From RGIG5472 sp051867615 (GTDB lineage Bacteria > Bacillota > Clostridia > Oscillospirales > Oscillospiraceae): DNA of 64,000 nt. Position 1 is the first letter of the stretch. Each line of letters begins with the position of its first letter. The position numbers were made by a program, and so were the translations under genes. The stretch spans positions 6,498 to 70,497 of the forward strand of contig JBJDYU010000018.1 in assembly GCA_051867615.1 (NCBI GenBank). Direction: 5' to 3'. The notes under the pieces were generated by a model. The model searched no databases and was not told the DNA's origin. It was given only the letters and a program-made list of their open reading frames with translations. Below, one piece after another: positions 8,190 through 17,484 of the stretch.

Positions 8190-9170
8190 ATGAGCTATAT
8201 TGATGTAACGGGAAAGACGGAGAGCGAGGCCATAGAAAAAGCGCTGCTGCAGCTGAACATGGACCGCGACGACGTCTCCGTTGAGATCCTGGAGCGGGCC
8301 CGCAGCGGTTTTCTCGGCATCGGCGCCAGCCCCGCCAAGGTCCGTGTGACCTACGGCGAGGAGGAAACGGCCGCCGACGTGGGCCGCAAGCCCCTCTTTA
8401 CCCCCGAAAAGATCGCGGAGAAGAAGCCCGAGGAGGAAAAGGCCGCGAAGAAGCCCGCCGCCAAACCCGCCGCGCCGGTGGACAAGGAGAGCCTCCGCCG
8501 GGAGCTGGCGGAAAAGCAGGAGGTGCTGCAGAAGACCTCCGGAAAGAGCGAGAAGGCGGCGGAGGGCGAGAAGCGCCCCAGAAGCGAAAAGCGTGACCGG
8601 CAGGAGAAGAAGGAGCGCGCTCCCAGAGCGGAGAAGGCCCCCAGAGAGCCGAAGGAAAAGGAGCCCTTCGTCCCTGTGTACGAGGGCGTCGAGGCCGCTG
8701 AGGACGACGCCAAGGCCGCGGAGATCAGAACCTTCCTCTCCGGCCTGCTGCAGCAGATGGACTGCGAGGCCGAGGTCAAGGTCTTTGAGAAGGAAAAGAA
8801 CCAGTACAAGGTATATCTCGAGGGCGAGAAGCTGGGCCAGCTCATCGGCCGCCGGGGCGAGACCCTGGATGCCATCCAGCAGCTGACCAATTACAGCGTC
8901 AACCGCGGCAGCGCCAGCCGGGTCCGCGTCCATGTGGACGCCGAGAACTACCGCGCCAAGCGGGAGGAGAGCCTGGAGAATCTGGCGAAGAAGATGGCCG
9001 CCAAGGTGGTCAAGTACGGCCGCAGCATGACGCTGGAGCCCATGAACGCCTATGAGCGCCATGTGATCCACACCGCGTTGCAGGACCATCCCAAGGTCAC
9101 CACGTACTCCACCGGCACCGAGCCCAACCGCCGCGTGGTGGTGGCGCTGGACCGCACCAAGGCCCAGTAA
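8190..9170 (+). CDS. jag: Jag/KhpB RNA-binding protein (Jag-N, KH, R3H)
   Basis: RNA-binding protein associated with YidC and, in streptococci, with KhpA and cell elongation. 326 residues. The Jag-N domain is residues 1-55 (GFLGIGASPAKV). A highly charged Lys/Glu/Ala/Pro linker covers about 60-165. The KH-like domain has LIGRRGETLDAIQ at 218-230, and the C-terminal R3H domain has R290 and H294 in YERHVIHTALQ. Start 15 bases after yidC behind AAAGGAG. The linker is long and of low complexity compared with the folded parts. Confidence 0.95.
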   Translation: MSYIDVTGKTESEAIEKALLQLNMDRDDVSVEILERARSGFLGIGASPAKVRVTYGEEETAADVGRKPLFTPEKIAEKKPEEEKAAKKPAAKPAAPVDKESLRRELAEKQEVLQKTSGKSEKAAEGEKRPRSEKRDRQEKKERAPRAEKAPREPKEKEPFVPVYEGVEAAEDDAKAAEIRTFLSGLLQQMDCEAEVKVFEKEKNQYKVYLEGEKLGQLIGRRGETLDAIQQLTNYSVNRGSASRVRVHVDAENYRAKREESLENLAKKMAAKVVKYGRSMTLEPMNAYERHVIHTALQDHPKVTTYSTGTEPNRRVVVALDRTKAQ

Positions 9171-9188
9171 ACGAAAATCAAAAGGAAA

Positions 9189-9242
9189 AAGCAGGAGCCG
9201 GCATGGCTCCTGCTTTTTTGCTATGCAAAGCATAGCAAAAAA
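9189..9242 (+). terminator. Tandem terminators after the rpmH-jag operon
   Basis: First hairpin: GCAGGAGCC (9191-9199) pairs with GGCTCCTGC (9205-9213) and is followed by six T. The T-run also starts a second, nearly perfect inverted repeat, TTTTTTGCTATG (9214-9225) with CATAGCAAAAAA (9231-9242), that can work on either strand. Confidence 0.88.
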
Positions 9243-9451
9243 CAGAATGTGCCATTCCCTCGCCCCTTCGGGGCAACCGGGAATGATGCACAAAACTTCA
9301 TGCGCAGAAGCGTTCGCCTGTTTTCGCGGTGTGCCGCGCAGCGCATGAAGTTTCATGCCCGGATGCGCACAACGGAGACCATCCCTTTGCGGCGCGCATA
9401 GCCGGACGGTGCGCCGTGGGTGGCTTTCGCGCAGGGCGGGAAAAGCAAACG
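9243..9451. repeat. Non-coding nested inverted repeats between jag and oppA
   Basis: No gene was seen in the 378 bases between jag and oppA. 9248-9292 folds as TGTGC plus CATTCCC with GGGAATG plus GCACA around an inner GCCCC/GGGGC hairpin. Directly next to it is a perfect 13-base inverted repeat, AAACTTCATGCGC (9293-9305) and its complement at 9341-9353, with a 35-base spacer. Origin and role are unknown; a small structured RNA or a relic of a palindromic mobile repeat are both possible. Confidence 0.6.
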
Positions 9452-9483
9452 AAGGGCCGCCCTCCTCACGGAGAGCGGCCCTT
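9452..9483 (-). terminator. Terminator of the opp operon
   Basis: AAGGGCCGC (9452-9460) pairs with GCGGCCCTT (9475-9483), with an inner CTCC/GGAG extension. On the minus strand a T-rich stretch follows (CGTTTGCTTTT). It lies 66 bases beyond the oppA stop; the jag side already has its own terminators. Confidence 0.65.
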
Positions 9484-9548
9484 TGCCGTTTTGTCTGGTT
9501 TACGCCTGCCTATCCGCCGGAGCGGAAAGCAAACTTACACCGAAGCAA

Positions 9549-11357
9549 TCAGTCGATGGTGCAGTACATGAAGTACTTGAAGCCCAGGGGGTTGGAGAAG
9601 AAGCCGTGCACGCTGCTGTCCAGCATATAGATGTCGGTGTAGAAGTACAGAGGCACGATGCAGCCGGTATCCATCAGCATATCCTCGGCCAGATGCATCA
9701 TCTCATAGCGGGTCTCGGTATCGGTGCAGCTCTTGATGGTGCTGATGAGCACATCATAGGTCTCAGCCCAGGTGCCGTTGGTCACGTTGATGTCATAGCC
9801 GTAGTCGGTCAGATCCAGGTTGTAGATGGCCAGCTCCGCGTTGGCGCCCTTGCCGTACTGGACGTCGTTGTTGCCGGAGCCGGTGACCCACATATCCAGG
9901 AAGGAGATGGGATCGTTGTAGTCGGCCAGCCAGCCGTTGCGGGCGATGGAGAAGTTGCCGGCCTTACGGGTGTTCAGGAAGGTGTTCCACTCCTGGTTCT
10001 CCAGGGTCATGTTGATGCCCACAGCGGCCAGAGCGCCCTGCAGGTATTCACCGACGGCCTTGTGGCCCTCGCTGGTGTTGTACAGGTAGGTCAGGCTGGG
10101 GAAGTCGGTGAACTGGCCGGTGGCCTCGTCGTAGGTGTAATACTTCTTCAGGGTCTCGATGGCGCTGGCATAGTTGCTCTCATAAGCCTCGGCGGAGACG
10201 TCGTAGTAGCCGATGAAGCCGTCGTTGTGGCCGGCGGTCTCATAGAACTGGGTGCCGTCGGGGTTGGTCATGCCCATGGCCACGAAGGAGGAAGCGGGGA
10301 CCTGGCCGGCCTGACCGATCTCCTCGACGATGTAGTTGCGGTCGAACAGCAGGGCGATGGCGTTGCGGATCTCAGCTCTGGCGGCCTCAGCCTCAGCGCC
10401 GGTCAGGGTGCTGGAAGCGGGCAGGATGTCCTCGTTGATGTTCCAGCAGACATAGTAGGTACCGATCTGGCCGACGACGAAGAACTCGTCGGGATTGGAA
10501 GCCTTCAGGCTGTTGATCTCGTTGGTGGGCACGTCGTCGATGAGCTGCCATGCGCCGTTCTGGAAGTTGGTGAGCATATTGTTGGCATCATCGGACAGAT
10601 AGAACTCGATCTTGTCCATGGTGATGGAGTCGGCGTCCACATAGTTGGGGTTCTTCTCCAGGGTGATGACGCTGTTGTGCTCCCAGGCGGTCATGGTGTA
10701 GGGGCCGTTGCACACATAGGTGGAGGGATCGGTGGCCCAGGCTTCGTTGGCGACCACGTCCTCACGCACGGGATAGTAGGCGGGGAAGGCCAGCAGCTCG
10801 TTCCAGTAGGAAACGGCATTGGCCAGAGTGACCTCCAGGGTCTTGTCGTCCAGCGCGTGAACGTTCAGCTCAGCGTCCGCGGCAGGCTCGTCGGCCCACA
10901 CATCGTTGTAGCCGTCCACGACCTCGAACATATAGCCGTAGTCGGCGGCCAGCTCCACGGAGGCGGCGCGCTTCCAGGCGAACTCGAAGTCGCCGGCGGT
11001 GACAGGCTGACCGTCAGACCAGACGAGGCCGTCGCGCAGGGTGTAGGTGTAGGTGACGGTGCCGTCCTCGTTGAGGACGCCCTCGGGCAGGTCCACGGCG
11101 CAGTCGGCCACGATGACCAGATTGCCGTCGTTGTTCTGCTCCCACTTGGCAAGGCCGGAGAACAGGTGCGCCGTCAGGGTAGCGCCGTCGATGGCGGAGT
11201 TCAGCGCGGGGTCGATGGTGTCGGGCTCGGAGGCCAGGCACACAGCGATGGAGGTAGCGGCGCCGCCTTCGTCGGAGGGCGTCTCGTTACCGCCGCCGCA
11301 GGCGACGAGGGAGAGGACCATGACGAAAGCAAGCAAGAGAGTGACAAATTTCTTCAT
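9549..11357 (-). CDS. oppA: Oligopeptide ABC transporter substrate-binding lipoprotein
   Basis: Family 5 extracellular solute-binding protein that delivers peptides to the OppBCDF importer. 602 residues. Lipoprotein signal peptide MKKFVTLLLAFVMVLSLVAC with the lipid-modified Cys at residue 20, followed by a short Gly/Ser/Glu linker. The body has typical family features: EPDTIDPALNSAIDGATLTA, a LFSGLAKWE strand, YTYTLRDGLVWSDGQPVTAG, and a C-terminal part ending in FYTDIYMLDSSVHGF. Last gene of the operon, 83 bases after oppF; a TATAAT at 11379-11384 could give extra transcription of this abundant component, but no good -35 was seen. Ligand specificity cannot be read from the sequence. Confidence 0.93.
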   Translation of the reverse strand: MKKFVTLLLAFVMVLSLVACGGGNETPSDEGGAATSIAVCLASEPDTIDPALNSAIDGATLTAHLFSGLAKWEQNNDGNLVIVADCAVDLPEGVLNEDGTVTYTYTLRDGLVWSDGQPVTAGDFEFAWKRAASVELAADYGYMFEVVDGYNDVWADEPAADAELNVHALDDKTLEVTLANAVSYWNELLAFPAYYPVREDVVANEAWATDPSTYVCNGPYTMTAWEHNSVITLEKNPNYVDADSITMDKIEFYLSDDANNMLTNFQNGAWQLIDDVPTNEINSLKASNPDEFFVVGQIGTYYVCWNINEDILPASSTLTGAEAEAARAEIRNAIALLFDRNYIVEEIGQAGQVPASSFVAMGMTNPDGTQFYETAGHNDGFIGYYDVSAEAYESNYASAIETLKKYYTYDEATGQFTDFPSLTYLYNTSEGHKAVGEYLQGALAAVGINMTLENQEWNTFLNTRKAGNFSIARNGWLADYNDPISFLDMWVTGSGNNDVQYGKGANAELAIYNLDLTDYGYDINVTNGTWAETYDVLISTIKSCTDTETRYEMMHLAEDMLMDTGCIVPLYFYTDIYMLDSSVHGFFSNPLGFKYFMYCTID

Positions 11358-11440
11358 TTTCTTCCAATTCCTTTCTGAATTATATATTCAATATGCTTAG
11401 GAGACGATGCTTCTCCACGCACACATTGACAAAAGGGGGA

Positions 11441-12423
<983 letters not shown>

Positions 12424-12427
<4 letters not shown>

Positions 12428-13467
12428 TGGGCGTCATCTCCTTTCGGGGTGTCTTCGCCTGTCTCCGCCGCGCCGTCCAGCACGATGGAGCCGTCCTCGA
12501 CGCCGCGCTTGACGTTCATCCAGCAGGAGACCTGATGATCGGCGTTGACCTGCATCCGCTCACAGCGCTCCCGCAGGCAGATCTTCATAGCCGCGTCGCA
12601 GCGGGGTGCGAAGGGGCAGCCCTTGGGCATATTCAGCAGGTCGATGGGCGTACCGGTGATGGGCTGGAGCCGGGTGCCGGCGGTGGCGGCGGAGGGGATG
12701 GAGCGCATCAGGCCCTTGGTGTATTCATGGCGGGGGTTATAGAAGATCTCGTCGGCGGTGCCCTGCTCGCAGATGGAGCCGGCGTACATGACGATGACCT
12801 CGTCGCACATCTGGGCCACCACGCCCAGGTCGTGGGTGATCATGATGATGGCCATGCCCAGCTCCTCCTGGAGGGACTTCATCAGCTCCAGGATCTGCGC
12901 CTGGATGGTCACGTCCAGCGCGGTGGTGGGCTCGTCGGCAATGAGGATATCAGGCTCGCAGGCCAGCGCCATGGCGATCATGATGCGCTGGCGCATACCG
13001 CCGGAAAACTCAAAGGGATACTGCTTCATGCGCTTTTCCGGCTCGTTGATGTTGACCAGCCGCAGCATTTCCACCGCCCGCTCACGGGCCTGCTGCTTGT
13101 TGCGGTTTGTGTGCAGCACGATGGCTTCCACCAGCTGGTGGCCGATGGTGTAGGTGGGGTTCAGGGAGGTCATGGGGTCCTGGAAGATGATGGAGATCTT
13201 GTTGCCCCGGACGGTCTTCATGACCTTTTCGCCGGCGCCCACCAGCTCCTGCCCGTCCAGCTTGATGGAGCCGGAGACGATCTTACCGGTGGAGGCCAGG
13301 ATCTGCATGATGGAATAGGCGGTCACGGACTTGCCGGAGCCGGATTCTCCCACGATGCCCAGCACCTTGCCGCGGTCCAGATTGAAGGAGACGCCGTTGA
13401 CGGCCTTCACCTCGCCCGCGTCGGTGAAAAAGGAGGTGTGCAGATCATTTACTTCAAGCAAAGACAT
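12424..13467 (-). CDS. oppD: Oligopeptide ABC transporter ATP-binding protein OppD
   Basis: Partner ATPase of OppF. 347 residues. Walker A GESGSGKSVTA, signature FSGGMRQRIMIAMAL, Walker B ILIADEPTTALD and switch MITHDLGVVAQM. The C-terminal Cys motif is GCPFAPRCDAAMKIC. An extra acidic tail (LDGAAETGEDTPKGDDAQ) ends the protein. Start behind GAGAGGAG; 18 bases separate it from the oppC stop. Confidence 0.94.
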
Positions 13468-13485
13468 ATCTCATACACTCCTCTC

Positions 13486-14544
13486 TCAGCTGTTGAGCTT
13501 GGGGTCGAAGGCGTCCCGCAGGCCGTCGCCGAACAGGTTCAGGGACAGCACGATGAGGGAAATGACCACCGCGGGAATGACCAGACGGTAGGGGTAGGAG
13601 GTCAGACCGTTCAGCGCGTCGGAAGCCAGGGAACCCAGGGAGGGCATGGGCGCGTTGACGCCCAGACCCAGGAAGGACAGGTAGCTTTCGGTGAAGATGG
13701 CGTTGGGGATCTGCAGGGCGGTGGAGATGATGACCACGCTGATGCAGTTGGGGATCAGGTGCTTGGTGATGATCCACTTGCCCTTGGCGCCGGTGGCCCG
13801 GGCGGCCAGCACGTATTCCTGCTCGCGCAGCGAGAGGATCTGGCCGCGGATCAGGCGGGCCATGGAGACCCAGTACAGCACGCCGAAGACGATGAAAAGG
13901 CTGATGATGTTGGAGCCGATCTTGGCCAGCGCCGTGCCCTCGATGATGGGGGTCAGGGAGGTCCGGAGGACCGAGGCCAGCAGGATGATCATCAGCATAT
14001 CGGGCAGGGAGTAGATCATATCCACGATGCGCATGATGATCAGGTCCACTTTTCCGCCGCAGTAGCCGGCGATGGAGCCGATGGTCATGCCGATGATCAG
14101 CACGATGATGCTGGCGAAGAAGCCCACCGCCAGGGAAATACGGGTGCCGTAGACCACGCGGATGAAGTAGTCACGGCCGGCGGCGTCGGTGCCGAAGACG
14201 TGGGGGAAGACGGACACGCCCTCCTCGATGAGCTTCTGCTCCGTGGCGCCGTAGGTGAAGGGGGCCAGGTTGTTATAGGAGGAGTCCACCGGCTTGCCCG
14301 GGGTGATGCCCAGCTGGGTGTCATAGGAATAGGGCCAGAAGGAGGGCAGGATGATGGAGGTCAGGGTGATGAGCACGATGATGATGAAGCTCACCGTGGC
14401 CACCTTGTTTTTCAGCAGGCGCTTGACGCCGTCCTTGAAAAAGGTGGAGGCGGGGCGCATCTGCACCATATAGGCCTTTTCCTCGTCGGTGGCGGGGATG
14501 AAGGCGTCCAGGTCCACCTGGAAGCTGAAGGGATTCTTTTTCAT
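13486..14544 (-). CDS. oppC: Oligopeptide ABC transporter permease OppC
   Basis: Inner-membrane permease subunit. 352 residues, with an N-terminal cytoplasmic extension (DAFIPATDEEKAYMVQM), one early membrane segment (VATVSFIIIVLITLTSIILP), a periplasmic loop, and the BPD transporter domain. The EAA loop that contacts the ATPase is EYVLAARATGAKGKWIITKH. Ends NLFGDGLRDAFDPKLNS, typical for OppC/DppC. Confidence 0.94.
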   Translation of the reverse strand: MKKNPFSFQVDLDAFIPATDEEKAYMVQMRPASTFFKDGVKRLLKNKVATVSFIIIVLITLTSIILPSFWPYSYDTQLGITPGKPVDSSYNNLAPFTYGATEQKLIEEGVSVFPHVFGTDAAGRDYFIRVVYGTRISLAVGFFASIIVLIIGMTIGSIAGYCGGKVDLIIMRIVDMIYSLPDMLMIILLASVLRTSLTPIIEGTALAKIGSNIISLFIVFGVLYWVSMARLIRGQILSLREQEYVLAARATGAKGKWIITKHLIPNCISVVIISTALQIPNAIFTESYLSFLGLGVNAPMPSLGSLASDALNGLTSYPYRLVIPAVVISLIVLSLNLFGDGLRDAFDPKLNS

Positions 14545-14561
14545 GTGCGCTCTCGCCTCCT

Positions 14562-15491
14562 TTATTCCAGAGTGATGCGGGGATCCACCACTTTGTAGAG
14601 GATGTCACTGACCAGGTTCATCACGACGATGAGCGCGGCGAGGACAATGGTGGTGCCCATGATGAGGGGATAGTCACGGCTGGTGATGCTGTTGACAAAG
14701 GCGCGGCCGATGCCGGAGACGGCGAAGATCTGCTCCACCACCAGAGAGCCGGTGACGATGTAGGCCAGCATGGGGCCGAAATAGGTGATGACAGGGATCA
14801 GGGAGTTTTTCAGCGCGTGGCCGAAAATGATCCGCCAGCCCGACACGCCCTTGGCCCGGGCGGTGCGGATGTAGTCCTGGCCCAGCACGTCCAGCATGGA
14901 GGAGCGGGTCAGGCGGGTGATGTAGGCCGCGGGGTACAGGGCCAGGGTGATCACCGGCAGCACCAGGCCCGCGGTGGTGGAGCCGTTGCCCGGCAGGAGC
15001 CGCAGCTTGATGACGAATATGACCAGCAGCAGCGAGCCCATGATGAACGAGGGCATGGAGACGAAGGCCGTGGTGATGACCATGATGACCTTGTCGATGA
15101 GCTTATTGCGCCGCAGGGCGGCTACGGCGCCCAGCACCACGCCCACGATGAGCGAGATGAAGGCGGCCAGAACGCCCAGCGTGGCGGAGGTCTTCAGACC
15201 GTCGGAGATGACGTCCATGACGGTGCGGCCCCGCTGCTTGAGGGAGGGGCCGAAGTCCAGCTTCGTGACGACATCCTTCAGATAGGTGAAGTACTGCTCC
15301 ATCAGCGGCTTATCGAGACCGTACTTGGCCTCCAGCGCCGCCTGCGCCGCCGGCGTGATGGCCTTTTCCGACAGGAAGGGGCCGCCGGGCACCGCGCGCA
15401 TGACAAAGAAGGTGACCGTGATGACGACCCAGACCGTCAGTATGGCCAGTCCGATGCGCTTGAGTATATAGAATAAAGTTTTAGAGTTCAC
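14562..15491 (-). CDS. oppB: Oligopeptide ABC transporter permease OppB
   Basis: First gene of the opp operon. 309 residues with about six membrane helices; starts MNSKTLFYILKRIGLAILTV. The EAA-loop sequence is DYIRTARAKGVSGWRIIFGH, and it ends LVSDILYKVVDPRITLE, as in OppB/DppB. The start codon is GTG at 15489-15491 with a weak ribosome binding site (GGCGGG). The family's usual N-terminus fits this start. Confidence 0.92.
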   Translation of the reverse strand: MNSKTLFYILKRIGLAILTVWVVITVTFFVMRAVPGGPFLSEKAITPAAQAALEAKYGLDKPLMEQYFTYLKDVVTKLDFGPSLKQRGRTVMDVISDGLKTSATLGVLAAFISLIVGVVLGAVAALRRNKLIDKVIMVITTAFVSMPSFIMGSLLLVIFVIKLRLLPGNGSTTAGLVLPVITLALYPAAYITRLTRSSMLDVLGQDYIRTARAKGVSGWRIIFGHALKNSLIPVITYFGPMLAYIVTGSLVVEQIFAVSGIGRAFVNSITSRDYPLIMGTTIVLAALIVVMNLVSDILYKVVDPRITLE

Positions 15492-15543
15492 TCACATCCC
15501 GCCTTGCTATGTAGTATTGGTTTGCCGGCCCGTGGACCGGGGC

Positions 15544-15590
15544 GCCTTTTGGGTCCCCCCAAAGGCAGCGCAAGGGCCGGCCCTTGCGCT
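15544..15590 (-). promoter_or_regulatory. Hairpin pair in the opp leader, including a perfect 24-base palindrome
   Basis: 15567-15590 is a perfect palindrome whose half-site is AGCGCAAGGGCC. Next to it GCCTTTTGGG (15544-15553) pairs with CCCCAAAGGC (15557-15566), 9 of 10. Both lie downstream of the predicted opp start site (about 15641) and before oppB. A loop-less palindrome is more like a protein-binding site than an RNA hairpin; no U-tract follows. Confidence 0.6.
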
Positions 15591-15647
15591 GATGTGTTCT
15601 GCGCAGGGCATTTTGCCATTTGTGCAGAAAAACACAGCTTATTGTGA

Positions 15648-15676
15648 ATTATACTAAAAAGCAATGTAAAAAGCAA
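15648..15676 (-). promoter_or_regulatory. Putative opp operon promoter
   Basis: Minus strand: -35 TTGCTT (15671-15676), 17-base spacer, perfect -10 TATAAT (15648-15653). Leader of about 150 bases to oppB. Confidence 0.65.
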
Positions 15677-15875
15677 ATCAAATTCCTGCTTTTTTTGTAG
15701 CAAATATCGCCAATTTTTAACTGATTTGGGAAAGAAATTTTATAAATACACCGGAAAACTGCCCTTTGCGCAAAAACGCGGCACAAGTTTCCTGCAATAT
15801 GATGATAAACGCCGCGCCGTGAGCCGCGAACGCCGGTCAGGCCGCACGCAATCGCCGGTCAGGCCGCGCCGCCCC

Positions 15876-15904
15876 TTGCAATTTCCACAGCCCTTGTGTA
15901 TAAT
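15876..15904 (+). promoter_or_regulatory. Putative glyS promoter
   Basis: TTGCAA (15876-15881), 17-base spacer, TATAAT (15899-15904); the predicted start lies about 35 bases before the glyS ATG. Confidence 0.75.
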
Positions 15905-15945
15905 GTTGGGTACTGTATATAAATAAGCGACAGGAGGACTGCGCG

Positions 15946-17379
15946 ATGAAGAATACCGAAAAGACCATGGAGAAGCTGGTGGCCCTTTGCAAGAACCGGG
16001 GCTTCGTCTTCGCCGGCAGCGAGATCTACGGCGGCCTCGCCAACACCTGGGACTACGGCCCTCTGGGCGTGGAGCTGAAGAACAACATCAAAAAGGCCTG
16101 GTGGAAGAAATTCGTGCAGGAGAATCCCCACAACGTGGGCCTGGACGCCGCCATCCTCATGAATCCCCAGGTGTGGGTGGCCTCCGGCCACGTCACCACC
16201 TTCAACGACCCCCTCATCGACTGCCGCAGCTGCAAGATGCGCCACCGCGCCGACCAGCTCATCGAGAACTGGAACGCCGAGAACGGCGTGACCGACATGG
16301 CGGTGGAGGCCATGAGCAACGAGGAGCTGGTGGGCTACATCCGGGAAAAGAGCATCCCCTGCCCCGGCTGCGGCAAGAGCGACTTCACCGACATCCGCAA
16401 GTTCAACCTCATGTTCAAGACCCACCAGGGCGTCACCGAGGACAGCGCGGCGGAGGTCTATCTCCGCCCCGAGACCGCCCAGGGCATCTTCACCAACTTT
16501 GCTAACGTCCAGCGCACCACCCGCCGCAAGCTCCCCTTCGGCATCGGCCAGATCGGCAAGAGCTTCCGCAACGAGATCACGCCGGGCAACTTCATCTTCC
16601 GTGTGCGCGAATTTGAGCAGATGGAGCTGGAATTTTTCTGCGAGCCGGGCACGGACCTGGAATGGTTCGCCTACTGGCGCAACTTCTGCCGCGACTGGCT
16701 GCTGGGCCTGGGGATGCGGGAGGAGAACCTGCGCCTGCGTGACCACGAGCAGGATGAGCTTTGCTTCTATTCCAAGGCCACCACGGACTTTGAGTTCCTC
16801 TTCCCCTTCGGCTGGGGCGAGCTCTGGGGCGTGGCGGACCGGACGGATTACGACCTGACCCAGCACATCAACGCCTCCGGCAAGGACCTGACCTACTTCG
16901 ACCAGGAGAAGAACGAGCGCTATGTGCCCTACGTCATCGAGCCGTCCCTCGGCGTGGAGCGCAGCGTTCTGGCTTTCCTGACGGACGCCTACGACGAGGA
17001 AGTGGTGGGCCAGGACAAGAACGGCAAGGACGACGTGCGGACGGTGCTGCACCTGCACCCGGCTCTCGCCCCCTTCAAGGCGGCCATCCTGCCGCTGAGC
17101 AAGAAGGAGGTGCTCTCCGAGCCGGCACGGCAGCTGCTGCAGGAACTCTCCAAGGAGTGGATGATCGACTACGACGAGACCGGCTCCATCGGCAAGCGCT
17201 ACCGCCGGCAGGACGAGATCGGCACGCCGTTCTGCATCACCTTCGACTTCCAGACCGTGGGCGACGAGACTATGCCCGCCGACCACTGCGTCACCATCCG
17301 CGAGCGCGACAGCATGGAGCAGGTGCGCCTGCCCATCGCGGAGGTGCGGGACTACCTCGCGGAAAAGCTGGCATACTAA
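15946..17379 (+). CDS. glyS: Glycyl-tRNA synthetase, single-chain dimeric type
   Basis: Class II synthetase that charges tRNA-Gly. 477 residues, the eukaryote/archaea-like alpha2 form rather than the split GlyQ/GlyS form. Visible: NTWDYGPLGVELKNNIKKAW in motif 1, a zinc-site pair CRSCKMRH and CPGCGKSD, motif 2 FRNEITPGNFIFRVREFEQM, and motif 3 EPSLGVERSVLAFL, then the anticodon-binding domain at the C-terminus. Start behind ACAGGAGGAC. Followed by a strong terminator, so probably monocistronic. Confidence 0.96.
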   Translation: MKNTEKTMEKLVALCKNRGFVFAGSEIYGGLANTWDYGPLGVELKNNIKKAWWKKFVQENPHNVGLDAAILMNPQVWVASGHVTTFNDPLIDCRSCKMRHRADQLIENWNAENGVTDMAVEAMSNEELVGYIREKSIPCPGCGKSDFTDIRKFNLMFKTHQGVTEDSAAEVYLRPETAQGIFTNFANVQRTTRRKLPFGIGQIGKSFRNEITPGNFIFRVREFEQMELEFFCEPGTDLEWFAYWRNFCRDWLLGLGMREENLRLRDHEQDELCFYSKATTDFEFLFPFGWGELWGVADRTDYDLTQHINASGKDLTYFDQEKNERYVPYVIEPSLGVERSVLAFLTDAYDEEVVGQDKNGKDDVRTVLHLHPALAPFKAAILPLSKKEVLSEPARQLLQELSKEWMIDYDETGSIGKRYRRQDEIGTPFCITFDFQTVGDETMPADHCVTIRERDSMEQVRLPIAEVRDYLAEKLAY

Positions 17380-17400
17380 GCACACGAACCGAGACCGCCG

Positions 17401-17438
17401 ACAGGGGGACGGGCCTGCTGCCCGCTCCCCCTGTTTTT
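17401..17438 (+). terminator. Terminator of glyS
   Basis: ACAGGGGGA and GGGC pair with GCCC and TCCCCCTGT (17401-17432), with loop CTGCT, followed by TTTTT. Confidence 0.85.
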
Positions 17439-17484
17439 GCAAGACTGTCCGAAAGGGCCTGCCGCCGCAGGCAAGGAGGAACGC

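Larger units (their letters stand above)
15492..15945. other. Divergent opp / glyS control region
   Basis: 454 bases without a gene. It carries the leftward opp promoter (15648-15676) with a structured opp leader (15524-15640), and the rightward glyS promoter (15876-15904). A 15-base direct repeat, CGCCGGTCAGGCCGC, occurs at 15831-15845 and 15853-15867 just upstream of the glyS -35 and could be an operator or chance. There is no T-box between the glyS promoter and its start codon, because the leader is only about 35 bases. Confidence 0.7.

Noticed and set aside
6999..9356. 785-codon minus-strand open frame over yidC and jag
   Set aside because: Shadow of yidC and jag; it is long because GC-rich coding strands have few stops in some antisense frames.
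15831..15867. Tandem 15-base repeat before the glyS promoter taken as a CRISPR-like or iteron repeat
   Set aside because: Only two copies, in GC-rich sequence; not enough for an array or iteron origin.
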